DNA of 64,000 bases, from positions 11,163-75,162 of the forward strand of contig JBCDFR010000014.1 in the NCBI GenBank assembly GCA_039177505.1, written 5' to 3'. The stretch comes from JABSQH01 sp039177505. GTDB lineage: Bacteria > Actinomycetota > Acidimicrobiia > Acidimicrobiales > Ilumatobacteraceae. Positions 33,556 to 42,209 of the stretch are shown here, one piece after another (position 1 is the stretch's first letter; each line of letters begins with the position of its first letter). The translations under genes and the position numbers were made by a program. Below the pieces are notes generated by a model. It was not told the origin of the DNA, searched no databases, and saw nothing but the letters and a program-made list of their open reading frames with translations.

Positions 33556-35151
33556 ATGTCCCCGCTCGACCAATCGCTTGTCGAGATCTTCGACACCACA
33601 TTGCGTGACGGCCTCCAAGTGGAGGGCGTGTCGGCATCGGTGGACGACAAGCTGCGAATCGCCGAACAACTCGATCACCTCGGCGTCGATTACATCGAGG
33701 GCGGGTGGCCCGGGGCCAACCCGAAAGACATCGAGTTCTTCGCTCGTGCGTCGTCCGAACTCGATCTCGCGACGTCGACGCTCGTCGCGTTCGGTTCGAC
33801 GCGCCGCCCGAAGGGCAAGGTCGACGACGACGCAACGCTGCAGAACCTGCTCGACGCCAACACCGCAGCGGTGTGCATCGTGGCCAAGAGCTCTCGATAT
33901 CACGTCGAAGAGGCGTTGCGGACCACGCTCGACGAGGGCGCAGCGATGATCGCCGACTCGGTCCGCCACCTGCACGGCGCGGGTCGCCGGGTGTTGGTCG
34001 ATCTCGAGCATTTCTTCGACGGCTTCCGCGACGACCCGGAGTTCTCGTTCCGGGCGATCGAAGCCGCGATCGTGAACGGGGCGACACACCTCGTGCTGTG
34101 CGACACCAACGGCGGGACGTTGCCCGACGAGGTTGGCCGCGCGGTCGCCGAGGTCCGCGGTCACGTCGCCGACGATGTCACGATCGGCATTCACTGCCAC
34201 GACGACACGGGCTGTGCGGTCGCCAACTCACTCGCCGCAGTGCACGCCGGTTCGCGCCACGTCCAAGGGACGCTCAACGGCCTCGGCGAGCGCACGGGCA
34301 ACACCAACCTCACCACGATGATCCCGAACCTCCAGGTCAAGCTCGGGTACCAGTGTCTCCCGGAAGGTCGTCTCGATCGGCTGACCACGGTGAGTCACCA
34401 CGTTGCCGAAACGCTCAATCGAGCGGTCAATCCGCAGGCGCCCTACGTCGGTTCGTCGGCGTTCGCCCACAAGGCCGGCCTGCACGTATCGGCGATCGCC
34501 CGCCGCAAGGACGCGTACGAACACATCGATCCCGAGATCGTTGGCAACGGGACGCGGTTCGTCGTATCGGAGATGGCCGGCCGGGCGACGATCCAGATCA
34601 AAGCCGACGAGTTGGGAATCGAATTCGATGGTGCGGCGATCAACAGCGTGATCGACGAACTCAAGCAGCTCGAGCACGAGGGCTACCACTTCGAGGCGGC
34701 CGACGCGTCGCTCGAGCTGCTACTGCGGCGGGCCGCCGGTGACGTGCCGGAGTTCTTCAACGTCGAGTCGATGCGGGTGATCACCGACGAACTACCCAAT
34801 TCTCGGTTCTCCACCGAGGCCACCGTGAAGGTCTGGGTCGGCGACGGTGACGATGCCGAGCGGCACGTGTGGGTCGCTGAGGGCAACGGTCCGGTCAACG
34901 CCATCGACACCGCCCTGCGCAAGGCTGTGGGGAAGGTACATCCACACATCGCCGACATCCACCTCACCGACTACAAGGTGCGCATCCTCGAAGGCAGCGG
35001 GGCCACCGGAGCGACTACACGGGTACTCGTGACAGCGACCGACGGAGAACGCGATTGGACGACGATTGGTGTCAGCCCGAACATCATTGAGGCCTCGTGG
35101 CGCGCCCTCGAGGACAGCCTGGTGTACGGACTCCTCGGCGTAGCGCGGTGA
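33556..35151 (+). CDS. cimA: Citramalate synthase
   Basis: CimA condenses pyruvate with acetyl-CoA to (R)-citramalate, giving 2-oxobutyrate for isoleucine without threonine. The 531-residue protein starts VEIFDTTLRDGLQVEGVSASVDDKLRIAEQLDHLGVDYIEGGWPGANPKD, which distinguishes CimA from LeuA. It also has GIHCHDDTGCAVANSL, GLGERTGN, AFAHKAGLHVSAI, and a C-terminal LeuA-type regulatory domain from about 385. AAGGAG lies 4 nt before the ATG. An Ile-codon leader peptide and terminator directly upstream fit feedback control by isoleucine. It follows leuB-ilvE, now separated by the IS element and the structured interval. Confidence 0.96.
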   Translation: MSPLDQSLVEIFDTTLRDGLQVEGVSASVDDKLRIAEQLDHLGVDYIEGGWPGANPKDIEFFARASSELDLATSTLVAFGSTRRPKGKVDDDATLQNLLDANTAAVCIVAKSSRYHVEEALRTTLDEGAAMIADSVRHLHGAGRRVLVDLEHFFDGFRDDPEFSFRAIEAAIVNGATHLVLCDTNGGTLPDEVGRAVAEVRGHVADDVTIGIHCHDDTGCAVANSLAAVHAGSRHVQGTLNGLGERTGNTNLTTMIPNLQVKLGYQCLPEGRLDRLTTVSHHVAETLNRAVNPQAPYVGSSAFAHKAGLHVSAIARRKDAYEHIDPEIVGNGTRFVVSEMAGRATIQIKADELGIEFDGAAINSVIDELKQLEHEGYHFEAADASLELLLRRAAGDVPEFFNVESMRVITDELPNSRFSTEATVKVWVGDGDDAERHVWVAEGNGPVNAIDTALRKAVGKVHPHIADIHLTDYKVRILEGSGATGATTRVLVTATDGERDWTTIGVSPNIIEASWRALEDSLVYGLLGVAR

Positions 35152-35206
35152 CTCCGAGCGTCGAAGGCTCGCCAGGCACCACTTCGAACGGGTAGAACAG
35201 ACGGCA

Positions 35207-35731
35207 ATGGCTGCACCGCGATTCCGCTCGGTTCCCGCAACCGAGCACGCTCGCTACTACGAGTCACCCGAACACGTCCCCGATGCCTGGGTCCCGGGCC
35301 GCCCCGGCGAGATCGACGGGTTCCAGCCGAGCGGGCCGGCGCTCGGTAGCCAGGGTCCCGATCAGGGGTTCGCGCTCACGATCGCCGAGCGCCTCCGTCC
35401 GAAGGTGACGACGCAGTCAGGCGAGAACGTCGACGACGTCATCCGTGGCTGCCTCGGCGTCGCACTTCGTCGTGCCTCCATCTTCTCTCGGGCACCGGTC
35501 GTGCACGACCTGACGATCGCGTTCACCATCTGGGGTTTCTACGATCCGGCGCCACCCGACGAGCTGCTGGCACTCCGTCGCTCGATGTTCGAGGGACTGC
35601 GCCATGTCGCCCATCACTACATGGAGGCCCGAGCGGTCGCCGACACCCCACCCGAGGCGACGCTGCGGATGACCCCAGCGCAGGTTGCCGAGCGGTATCC
35701 GGCCGACTGGCGCGAGCTGCTCGGGCGTTGA
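35207..35731 (+). CDS. Conserved hypothetical protein, 174 aa
   Basis: I do not recognise this family. The 174-residue protein is soluble, with no signal or membrane segment. It has an N-terminal part rich in Pro/Gly (ESPEHVPDAWVPGRPGEIDGFQPSGPALGSQGPDQGFA) and a helical second half with HHYMEARAVADTPPEATLRMTPAQVAERYPADWRELLGR. The ending reads like a short helical binding motif. Its stop overlaps the TTG start of the glycosylase gene by 4 nt, so they are co-translated and may act together in DNA repair, an inference from position only. TAGAAC lies 8 nt upstream of the ATG. Confidence 0.75.
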   Translation: MAAPRFRSVPATEHARYYESPEHVPDAWVPGRPGEIDGFQPSGPALGSQGPDQGFALTIAERLRPKVTTQSGENVDDVIRGCLGVALRRASIFSRAPVVHDLTIAFTIWGFYDPAPPDELLALRRSMFEGLRHVAHHYMEARAVADTPPEATLRMTPAQVAERYPADWRELLGR

Positions 35732-36663
35732 CATCTGCCGTCGGCGCCGAACGCCGCCGGCAGCTGCGCGCCTCCGAGGCCGCTGGAGCGCCGACCCGCG
35801 TCGTCGTCAACCACGCCGCGAATCCCACCATCAGATACACCAGGCGGGCGTTTGCCAGGGCGGTGCTCACTCCGGCCGGCCCGGGCACGATGATGGTCGA
35901 ACACGACACCGCCGGCGACACGATCGCCACCGCGTGGGGCCCTGGAGCCGACTGGTTGCTCGAGGTCGTGCCCCGCTGGCTGGGCTATCACGACGACCCC
36001 AGCGGGTTCGATCCGACACTCGACCCACGGGTACATCGGGCCGCCCGTCTCCACGGCGAGGTCAGACTCGCCGCATCGGGGGTGATCTGGCAGGAGATCC
36101 TGATGGTGCTGCTCGGCCAACGCGTGACCACCCAGGAAGCGGCGCGGAGTTTCCGGCGAATCGTCGACGCGTGGGGTGAGCCAGCGCCGGGCCCACTCGG
36201 ACTGCGGCTCCCGCCGACGCCCCAGGCGATGGCTGAACGGACCTACGTCGACCTGCACCGGATGAACGTCGAGCGCCGGCGCGCGGATGCCATTCTCCTG
36301 GCGGCTCGCCGCTCGAACCGGCTGGAAGCGGCTGCGAAGATGAGCGTCACTGATGCGCTCACCCGACTCACTGCACTTCCCGGCATGGGGGTGTGGACGG
36401 CGACCTCGACGGTCGGCGCATGCCACGGCGACCCCGACACGATCGTGCTGCGCGACTACGGGCTGCCGACCATGGTCAACTACTTCTTCACCGGCGATGC
36501 GCGGCGGCTGCCCGCCGACGAGGGCGGCGACGAGACGATGATCGATCACCTCGAGCCGTGGCGTGGGCATCGCCAGCGCGTCGTTCAGCTGATCAAGCGG
36601 GCGGGGCCGAAACCTCCGCGGCACGCGCCGCGTGCGTTCAATCCCGACATTCGCCGGTTGTAG
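35728..36663 (+). CDS. HhH-GPD family DNA glycosylase (AlkA-like)
   Basis: A 311-residue base-excision glycosylase of the AlkA/3-methyladenine type. The helix-hairpin-helix is LTALPGMGVWTATSTV, and the catalytic Asp probably lies in DPDTIVLRDYGLPT. Upstream, WQEILMVLLGQRVTTQEAARSFRRIV matches the glycosylase core (QRVT element). The N-terminal ~100 residues form the extra domain of AlkA-like proteins. The start is a TTG within a 4-nt overlap with the previous gene, and its TAG stop overlaps the GTG of the methyltransferase gene by one base, making a three-gene operon. Confidence 0.85.
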   Translation: MTSAVGAERRRQLRASEAAGAPTRVVVNHAANPTIRYTRRAFARAVLTPAGPGTMMVEHDTAGDTIATAWGPGADWLLEVVPRWLGYHDDPSGFDPTLDPRVHRAARLHGEVRLAASGVIWQEILMVLLGQRVTTQEAARSFRRIVDAWGEPAPGPLGLRLPPTPQAMAERTYVDLHRMNVERRRADAILLAARRSNRLEAAAKMSVTDALTRLTALPGMGVWTATSTVGACHGDPDTIVLRDYGLPTMVNYFFTGDARRLPADEGGDETMIDHLEPWRGHRQRVVQLIKRAGPKPPRHAPRAFNPDIRRL

Positions 36664-37382
36664 TGCCCGACGCTCTGTTCTCCGATCCGCGACTCGCCGC
36701 GATCTACGACGATCTCGACGGGGAACGCGACGACCTCGACCTGTATACCGATCTCGTCGCCGAGTTCGGCGCCCGGTCGGTGGTCGACGTCGGGTGCGGC
36801 ACCGGCTCGCTGGCGTGCCGCCTGGCAGCGCTCGACGTCGCGGTGGTGGCTGTCGACCCGGCAGCCGCCTCGCTCGACGTCGCCCGCGGTAAGCCCAGAG
36901 CCAACAGTGTCGAATGGATTCATGGTGACGCCGGATCGCTCGTCGGCCGGCAGGTAGACCTGGCGGTGATCACCGGAAACGTGGCGCAGGTGTTCCTCAG
37001 CGACGAGCAGTGGTCGGCGACCCTCGGCGCGCTCGGTGCTGTTGTACGTCCCGACGGTTGGTTGGTGTTCGAGACACGCGACCCCGAGGCGCGCGCCTGG
37101 GACGGGTGGACACCCGAGCTGACCCATGGCGTCGTTGCGACGGTGGCCGGACCGGTCGAGCGGTGGGTCGAGGTCACGGCGGTCGAACTGCCGCTGGTGT
37201 CGTTTCGCTGGACCTACCGTTTCGGCGACGGCACCGAAGCGGTCTCCGACTCGACACTGCGGTTTCGCAGTCATGACGAGCTGTCGACATCGCTCGCGGC
37301 AGCCGGTTGGTCGATCGACGAGGTTCGTGATGCGCCCGATCGGCCAGGACTGGAGTTCGTCGTGATCGCACGTCCGGCGTGA
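36663..37382 (+). CDS. Class I SAM-dependent methyltransferase
   Basis: A 239-residue methyltransferase with motif I VVDVGCGTGSLACRLA, an acidic residue after the second strand (VAVDPAAASLDVAR) and DLAVITGNVAQVFLSDEQW as motif IV. The target is unknown. Its GTG start overlaps the glycosylase stop by one base (TAGTG), so it is co-translated with a DNA-repair gene. Confidence 0.85.
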   Translation: MPDALFSDPRLAAIYDDLDGERDDLDLYTDLVAEFGARSVVDVGCGTGSLACRLAALDVAVVAVDPAAASLDVARGKPRANSVEWIHGDAGSLVGRQVDLAVITGNVAQVFLSDEQWSATLGALGAVVRPDGWLVFETRDPEARAWDGWTPELTHGVVATVAGPVERWVEVTAVELPLVSFRWTYRFGDGTEAVSDSTLRFRSHDELSTSLAAAGWSIDEVRDAPDRPGLEFVVIARPA

Positions 37383-37407
37383 ACGCTGTCGGACGGCGCC
37401 GATGCGC

Positions 37408-37926
37408 TCAGCCGGATCGGCGGAGTTCGTAGTAGGCGCTGTCCCACAGCCGTCCGTCCCACTCCCAATCGTCCGGGACCGTCTGCAGATACTCGAACCG
37501 CAGCTTCTCCAACACGCGGATGGACGCGGGGTTCCGGACGGTGACTCCGGCGGTGATGCGCCCGATCGTGGTCGATGACCAGGCCCATCGGATCGCTGCG
37601 TCAGCGGCCTCGGTGGCGATGCCTGCTCCGGCACGCGCGGCGTCGACGAAGTAGCCGAGTTCGGCCGATGTCGCTGCTGGCCAGTCGTCGTCTGGCTCCA
37701 GGGAGACAAACCCGATGACGACGTCGTGAGAGCGGATGGTCCAGGCGGCGTCGCGACCGTCGACGGTTGGGCCGAGCCATGCGGAGACGTCGGCGGGGGA
37801 GCGTGCGGCGCGCTGGTAGTCCTCGATCGATGCTGGCTCGCGGGCGATGGTGAACAGCGCGTCGACGTCGTCGTGCTGCGCGGGTGTCAGACGGAGCCTG
37901 GCTGTCGTCAGGGCCGCGCGCTGCAT
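37408..37926 (-). CDS. GNAT-family N-acetyltransferase
   Basis: A 172-residue acetyltransferase of the RimJ/RimL-like GNAT group. It starts LTTARLRLTPAQHDDVDALFTI, has the acetyl-CoA binding region ELGYFVDAARAGAGIATEAADAAIRWAW, and ends with NPASIRVLEKLRFEYLQTVPDDWEWDG. I took the ATG at 37926; the frame extends upstream, but only into shadow. TACCCT lies 9 nt upstream. The substrate is unknown. Confidence 0.85.
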   Translation of the reverse strand: MQRAALTTARLRLTPAQHDDVDALFTIAREPASIEDYQRAARSPADVSAWLGPTVDGRDAAWTIRSHDVVIGFVSLEPDDDWPAATSAELGYFVDAARAGAGIATEAADAAIRWAWSSTTIGRITAGVTVRNPASIRVLEKLRFEYLQTVPDDWEWDGRLWDSAYYELRRSG

Positions 37927-37965
37927 CGGACTCGGAGGGTACGGTGCCGGGGAGGCGATCGGGTT

Positions 37966-38170
37966 GTGGATTTGGCGAACGACGCTCACGAGACGGTGAC
38001 CGATGCGCCCGGGTGGCGAACGTTGCCGCCCGATGCTCCATCTGTCATCGGGCTTCGCGAGCACCTGGCGGCACACAGCGGCAGACGCGGACTGGAGCTG
38101 TTCGCGCCCGACGGTTTCGACGACACTATGCGGGTCTTCCGGCGCGACGGATTTGGTGTTCCGCTGACGC
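37966..38170 (+). pseudogene. Truncated N-terminal relic, possibly of a phytanoyl-CoA dioxygenase-like gene
   Basis: From the GTG at 37966 (GGGGAGG site about 12 nt upstream) the frame reads VDLANDAHETVTDAPGWRTL, then LREHLAAHSGRRGLELFAPDGFDDTMRVFRRDGFGV. This looks like genuine protein and resembles the N-terminus of actinobacterial phytanoyl-CoA dioxygenase-like proteins, where RRDGF begins the catalytic domain. The good composition ends near 38170, where the convergent XRE gene ends. The rest of the gene is gone, presumably replaced. The family assignment is tentative. Confidence 0.35.
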
Positions 38171-38179
38171 GTTGGGCGA

Positions 38180-38944
38180 TCACTCCGCCCCGTCGTCGAC
38201 CGGTGTGTACACCACCAGCTGCAGCCCTGGCTGGTCGAGCACGGCCAACCGGTGATGGTCGAGGATGTGCCAGCTGGAGTGTTCGAACCGTCGCCGGACC
38301 GAGTGGAACACTCCGACGTCGCCGCGATCCCAGAGCTGACGGAACCGCGGGGCCTCGAACCGCAATCGATCGAGGAGCACGGCGATATCGGGATCGTCGG
38401 GCCAATCGACGGTGTGGGCGCGGAACTGCGCGACCAGCCGTTCTCGTTCCTCGTTCGAGTCAATCATCAAGGTGTCCAGCTCGGCGTCGAGAAACGCCAG
38501 CTCGAGCAGGTTGGGGGCGGTTCCTCGGCGATCGGCCAGCGGTGGAAACAGCGCCTCTTCCGCCCGGTTCCAATCGACCATGTTCCACACCCGATCGAGG
38601 AGGTACGCCGGATTGGGTTCGAGTTCGCGAAGGAGTCGTCGGAGTCCTGCGGTGATGACGCTGTCGGGTGAGCGCGGCTCGATTCGGTATCCGGCGAGCG
38701 CAAAGAGATGCGACCGCTCTGCCGCGTCGAGCTGCAGTGCACGCGCCAGCGCAGCCAGTACGTCCACCGAGACTGAGCGCGCTCGGCCCTGTTCGAGCTT
38801 GACGATCCACGAGTGGGTGACGTCGGACGCTGCCGCCAATTCTTCGCGGCGCAGACCACCAGTTCGGCGGCTGTCTCCCGGTCGGTCGAGTGCCGGGCGG
38901 GTACGCCTCGACCGTAGGAATGCTCCCAACTCCTCGGCGCGCAT
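38180..38944 (-). CDS. XRE-family regulator with MmyB-like ligand domain
   Basis: A 254-residue regulator. The N-terminal Cro/C1 helix-turn-helix is RTGGLRREELAAASDVTHSWIVKLEQGRARSVSVDVLAALARAL. The C-terminal ~160 residues are the MmyB-like (MLTR) ligand domain, with NPAYLLDRVWNMVDWNRAEEALF. Such proteins usually repress a neighbouring oxidoreductase gene; here the convergent neighbour is only a relic, so the original target may be lost. TAACCT is 6 nt upstream of the ATG at 38944. Confidence 0.87.
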   Translation of the reverse strand: MRAEELGAFLRSRRTRPALDRPGDSRRTGGLRREELAAASDVTHSWIVKLEQGRARSVSVDVLAALARALQLDAAERSHLFALAGYRIEPRSPDSVITAGLRRLLRELEPNPAYLLDRVWNMVDWNRAEEALFPPLADRRGTAPNLLELAFLDAELDTLMIDSNEERERLVAQFRAHTVDWPDDPDIAVLLDRLRFEAPRFRQLWDRGDVGVFHSVRRRFEHSSWHILDHHRLAVLDQPGLQLVVYTPVDDGAE

Positions 38945-38950
38945 CGACTC

Positions 38951-38956
38951 AGGTTA
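38951..38956 (-). promoter_or_regulatory. Leaderless-type -10 box of the XRE regulator gene
   Basis: TAACCT, 6 nt upstream of the ATG at 38944. Confidence 0.5.
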
Positions 38957-39055
38957 GGAAGCTCGGCTTGCTGGCGGCGACCCTCTGCGTGACATTGCCG
39001 GTACTACCCGACGTCGGGGCACGACAGTGGCGAGTCCGCGCCACATCATCGCTCC

Positions 39056-40915
39056 ATGGACGAACGAATCGCTACGAACGAAGATCGCCACGGGCTGAGG
39101 ACCGAGTTTGCTGCCCGTCATCCGGGACGCGACGCGCAGCGAGTGGGCACGGCGCGCTATCTCGAGGAACCGATCGCGGCAGTGCATGGCGCGCCGTGGG
39201 GGGCGATCGGAACGCTCGGCGAGAGCCAGTGTTACCTCGGCGTCCGGGCCAAGGTCGACGCGGTCCACCGGGCGCTGTCGCAACGCATCCGCGCCGATGG
39301 ACTCGACGTTCGTCTCGTCCCTCCGGCATTCACGCTCGGGATCTCTGATGGCCAACTCAATGGCACCGAGCGAATGCGCTACTCGCTGGTGAGCCGCGAA
39401 GTGGTCAGGGAGGCCACCGAGCTGCACCTTGCGGCAACCGATATGCGCGGCACGATCGCGATCGTCGCCTGCGACAAACCGCCCGTCGGCACGTTGGCCG
39501 CAGTCCTCGAGCACAACCAGCCAGCCGTGATGTGCCCCGACGGCTCGATACTGCCGGGCACCGATCCGGTCACCGGCGACCGCCTTGACATCGTCGACGT
39601 ATTCCAACGAGCTGCGGCACCAATCGACGAACGGACCCGAACGGCGCTGCATGGCTGCCCTGGCCACGGCAGTTGTGGCGGGATGTTCACGTACAACACG
39701 ATGCAGGTCGTCGTCGCCGTTGCCGGTATGACGCCGCTGCACATGGTGTCCCCGCCATCTGTGCATCCCGACCGTGTTGGCGAGTTCCCCGACGAGCTCG
39801 CCGCACTGTTGGCCACCCTGGCCTCCACGTCGCTGCGCCCGCGCGACATCGTGACTCCGGTGGCGCTGCGCAACGCCCTCGTCATCGCGCTGGCGATGGG
39901 TGGATCGACGAACGTGGTATTGCACACCGCCGAGCTCGCCCGCGCTGCTGGGTTCGACTTGTGGGACGACGTGGTGTCGCGTGACGAGCTGGTCGACCTC
40001 GGGCGCCGAGTCCCGGTACTCACTGACCTCCGCCCTTACGGGAGGTACTCCATGGCCGACGTACACCAAGCCGGAGGGCTCGCTGTCATCGTTCGGGAAC
40101 TGCTCGACGACGGCTGGATCGACGGCTCGACCACCACGTGTACGAACTCGTCCTTGGGTGACCAGATCGACCGTCTCGATCCGCCCGCGCCGGACGGATC
40201 GGTGGTCCACCCTGTGAAGGCACCGTTCAAGCGGGCGGGTGGTCTGCGCGTGCTCCATGGCAATCTCGCTCCGGACGGAACGGCCGTGCTCAAGTTGGCC
40301 GGTGTCGAACGCGGGCTCGACGATCGTGGCCGGTTTGTCGGTCGCGCCAGGGTGTTCGACAGCGAAGCGGCGCTGCTGGCGGTGCTCACCGATCGTCCCG
40401 AGTCGTTCGGCGACGGTGACATGGTCGTCATCCGCTACGAGGGACCGCGGGGCGCGCCGGGGATGCCGGAGATGCTCGACCCCACGTCGCGCATCACCGC
40501 GCTGTGTCGCGAGCGAGAGATCACCGTCGGACTAATGACCGACGCTCGTTTCTCGGGCGGCTCCGTCGGATTGGTGATCGGCCATGTCGGACCCGAGGCC
40601 GCAGTCGGCGGGCCGATCGCTCTGCTCGAGGACGGCGACACGATCGTGGTCGACGTCGAGGCCAGTCGCCTCGACTGCCTTGAGCTCGACGATCAGTCGG
40701 TCGCCGACGAGCGGCGCCATCGCTGGCAGACGGCTGCCGCAGGTGGCGCCCACCCGTCGGTGCGGCCGGTCGAGCGGTCCTTGCTTCGGCGGATGCGGGC
40801 GACTGCTCGTCCGGCCCTTGCCGGCGGTGGGATGGCGATCGACGGCGGTAGCGCGCCGGCTCATGGACCGAAGGCTCGGTCGCGTACCGCAGGGTCGAGC
40901 GTCGTCGTTGCGTAG
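39056..40915 (+). CDS. IlvD/Edd-family dehydratase (dihydroxy-acid dehydratase-like)
   Basis: A 619-residue Fe-S dehydratase. Three cysteines in the places of the [2Fe-2S]-type dihydroxy-acid dehydratase ligands are present: C59 (GESQCYLG), C139 (ACDKPP) and C207 (HGSCGGMFTYNTM). ISDGQLNGTERMRYSLVSREV and LAMGGSTNVVLH are also family-like. Several segments differ from ordinary IlvD (CDKPPVGTL in place of CDKN-PG), so it could act on sugar acids rather than in Val/Ile synthesis. The neighbours do not decide. The 3' end overlaps the convergent PEP-mutase-like gene by 55 nt. Confidence 0.8.
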   Translation: MDERIATNEDRHGLRTEFAARHPGRDAQRVGTARYLEEPIAAVHGAPWGAIGTLGESQCYLGVRAKVDAVHRALSQRIRADGLDVRLVPPAFTLGISDGQLNGTERMRYSLVSREVVREATELHLAATDMRGTIAIVACDKPPVGTLAAVLEHNQPAVMCPDGSILPGTDPVTGDRLDIVDVFQRAAAPIDERTRTALHGCPGHGSCGGMFTYNTMQVVVAVAGMTPLHMVSPPSVHPDRVGEFPDELAALLATLASTSLRPRDIVTPVALRNALVIALAMGGSTNVVLHTAELARAAGFDLWDDVVSRDELVDLGRRVPVLTDLRPYGRYSMADVHQAGGLAVIVRELLDDGWIDGSTTTCTNSSLGDQIDRLDPPAPDGSVVHPVKAPFKRAGGLRVLHGNLAPDGTAVLKLAGVERGLDDRGRFVGRARVFDSEAALLAVLTDRPESFGDGDMVVIRYEGPRGAPGMPEMLDPTSRITALCREREITVGLMTDARFSGGSVGLVIGHVGPEAAVGGPIALLEDGDTIVVDVEASRLDCLELDDQSVADERRHRWQTAAAGGAHPSVRPVERSLLRRMRATARPALAGGGMAIDGGSAPAHGPKARSRTAGSSVVVA

Positions 40916-41670
40916 GTCGACGTGCCGGTGGAGAAGAGCTCGATCGCCATGCTCCAGACCGCTCCGTACGCCGCCCACGCGGCCAGGCCGCCGATCGACA
41001 CGCGGGCGACACCCGACGCAGCGAGTTCTGGGATCGATGGTGCTGCAGGCAGCGCGAGCACGTTGAGCGGCGCGTTGACGGACCGTACGACGCGCCCGAT
41101 CACGTCGCGATCGACGAGCCCCGGCGCATAGACCACGTCGGCGCCGGCAGCGCGGTACGCCAGCAAGCGAGCGATCGTGTCGTCGAGATCGTCGATGCCG
41201 TGGATGTGGTTTTCGGCCCGGGCCGTGAGCACGAGGTCGCCACCGGCCTCTTTTGCGGCGGCAACACGAGCAACTGCGTCGTCCACATCGCGGATCGAGG
41301 CACGGCGCGGGCTCCAGTCCTCGATCGAGAACCCGGCGGCGTCAGTCGTGGCGAGGAGTTGCGCGGTCGCTACGACGTCGTCCACCGTGTCGCCGAAGCC
41401 ATCTTCGCTGTCGACGTTCATCGGTACATCGCTGCTCGCGGCCATCACCCGCGCATGGGCGACGACCTCCTCGCGACTCATCGAGCTGTCGAGGCGGCCG
41501 ATCGTGGCGGCGGCACCCGAGCTCGTCGTGGCGAGCGCACGAGCGCCCGCCAAGACGAGCAATTTGGCCGACCCGAGGTCGAATGGATTCGGCATCAACA
41601 ACGTGCCGGCCTCGGGCGGCTCGTGATGCAGCTCGAGGAAGGTGCGGCGAAGGTCAGCGGCGCGGCTCAT
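40861..41670 (-). CDS. Isocitrate lyase/PEP mutase superfamily protein
   Basis: A 269-residue TIM-barrel protein of the ICL/PEP-mutase superfamily. The barrel start is LLMPNPFDLGSAKLL, the Mg-binding strand reads NVDSEDGFGDTVDD, followed by GFSIEDWSP and LTARAENHIHG. The KKCGH catalytic loop of true isocitrate and methylisocitrate lyases is absent, so it belongs to the group of unknown substrate, often near oxaloacetase or phosphonomutase activity. I chose the ATG at 41670; TACAAC lies 7 nt upstream. Confidence 0.83.
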   Translation of the reverse strand: MSRAADLRRTFLELHHEPPEAGTLLMPNPFDLGSAKLLVLAGARALATTSSGAAATIGRLDSSMSREEVVAHARVMAASSDVPMNVDSEDGFGDTVDDVVATAQLLATTDAAGFSIEDWSPRRASIRDVDDAVARVAAAKEAGGDLVLTARAENHIHGIDDLDDTIARLLAYRAAGADVVYAPGLVDRDVIGRVVRSVNAPLNVLALPAAPSIPELAASGVARVSIGGLAAWAAYGAVWSMAIELFSTGTSTYATTTLDPAVRDRAFGP

Positions 41671-41732
41671 GCCTAGCGTTGTACTTGAGGGCGTCAACGA
41701 TATCCGGCGGGATTCGGACGATGTCTAGCCGG

Positions 41733-42140
41733 TCAGCGGGTGGTCAGGATCATCTGCGTGCACCGAAACAGTGCCATGGTGCGATCGCTCGTTGCGTTGG
41801 TGATGGTGACGTCCCAGACATGGGTTTGCCGGCCGAGGTGCGCCGGGGTGGCCACACCAACGACGCGTTCCCCCACGCGTGCACTCGAGAGAAAGTTGCT
41901 CTTCAGCTCCACGGTTGTGAAGCTCTGATCTTCGTTCAGGTTGTTCCCGCAGCCGGCTGCGCACAGTGTGTCGGCCAGCGAGATGACCGCCGGAGCGAAG
42001 AGAAATCCGGTGCCCGCGATCAGCGTGTCGGTCACGTCGATGTGCCCGGCGACGCGGTCGGGTGACGATTGGTCGAACACCACGCCATGGAGGCCCGGGG
42101 CCAACGAGCCGAAGAAATCGTTGAGTCGATCGACGTCCAT
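41733..42140 (-). CDS. Hotdog-fold thioesterase (PaaI-like)
   Basis: A 135-residue single hotdog domain. The segment GTGFLFAPAVISLADTLCAAGC corresponds to the central helix region, and FTTVELKSNFLSSARVGERVVGVATPAHLGRQTHVWDVTITN to the outer strands, as in PaaI/YbgC-type acyl-CoA thioesterases. The usual catalytic Asp/Glu of the central helix is probably the Asp in SLADTLC. The start is the ATG at 42140. It is divergent from galT, with 69 nt between. Confidence 0.82.
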   Translation of the reverse strand: MDVDRLNDFFGSLAPGLHGVVFDQSSPDRVAGHIDVTDTLIAGTGFLFAPAVISLADTLCAAGCGNNLNEDQSFTTVELKSNFLSSARVGERVVGVATPAHLGRQTHVWDVTITNATSDRTMALFRCTQMILTTR

Positions 42141-42209
42141 CGACACGAGTGTTGCTGCTGCAGACCCGTGTATCCAGCGAGTTCTCGAGCGGTATGCGAC
42201 GCTACGCAG

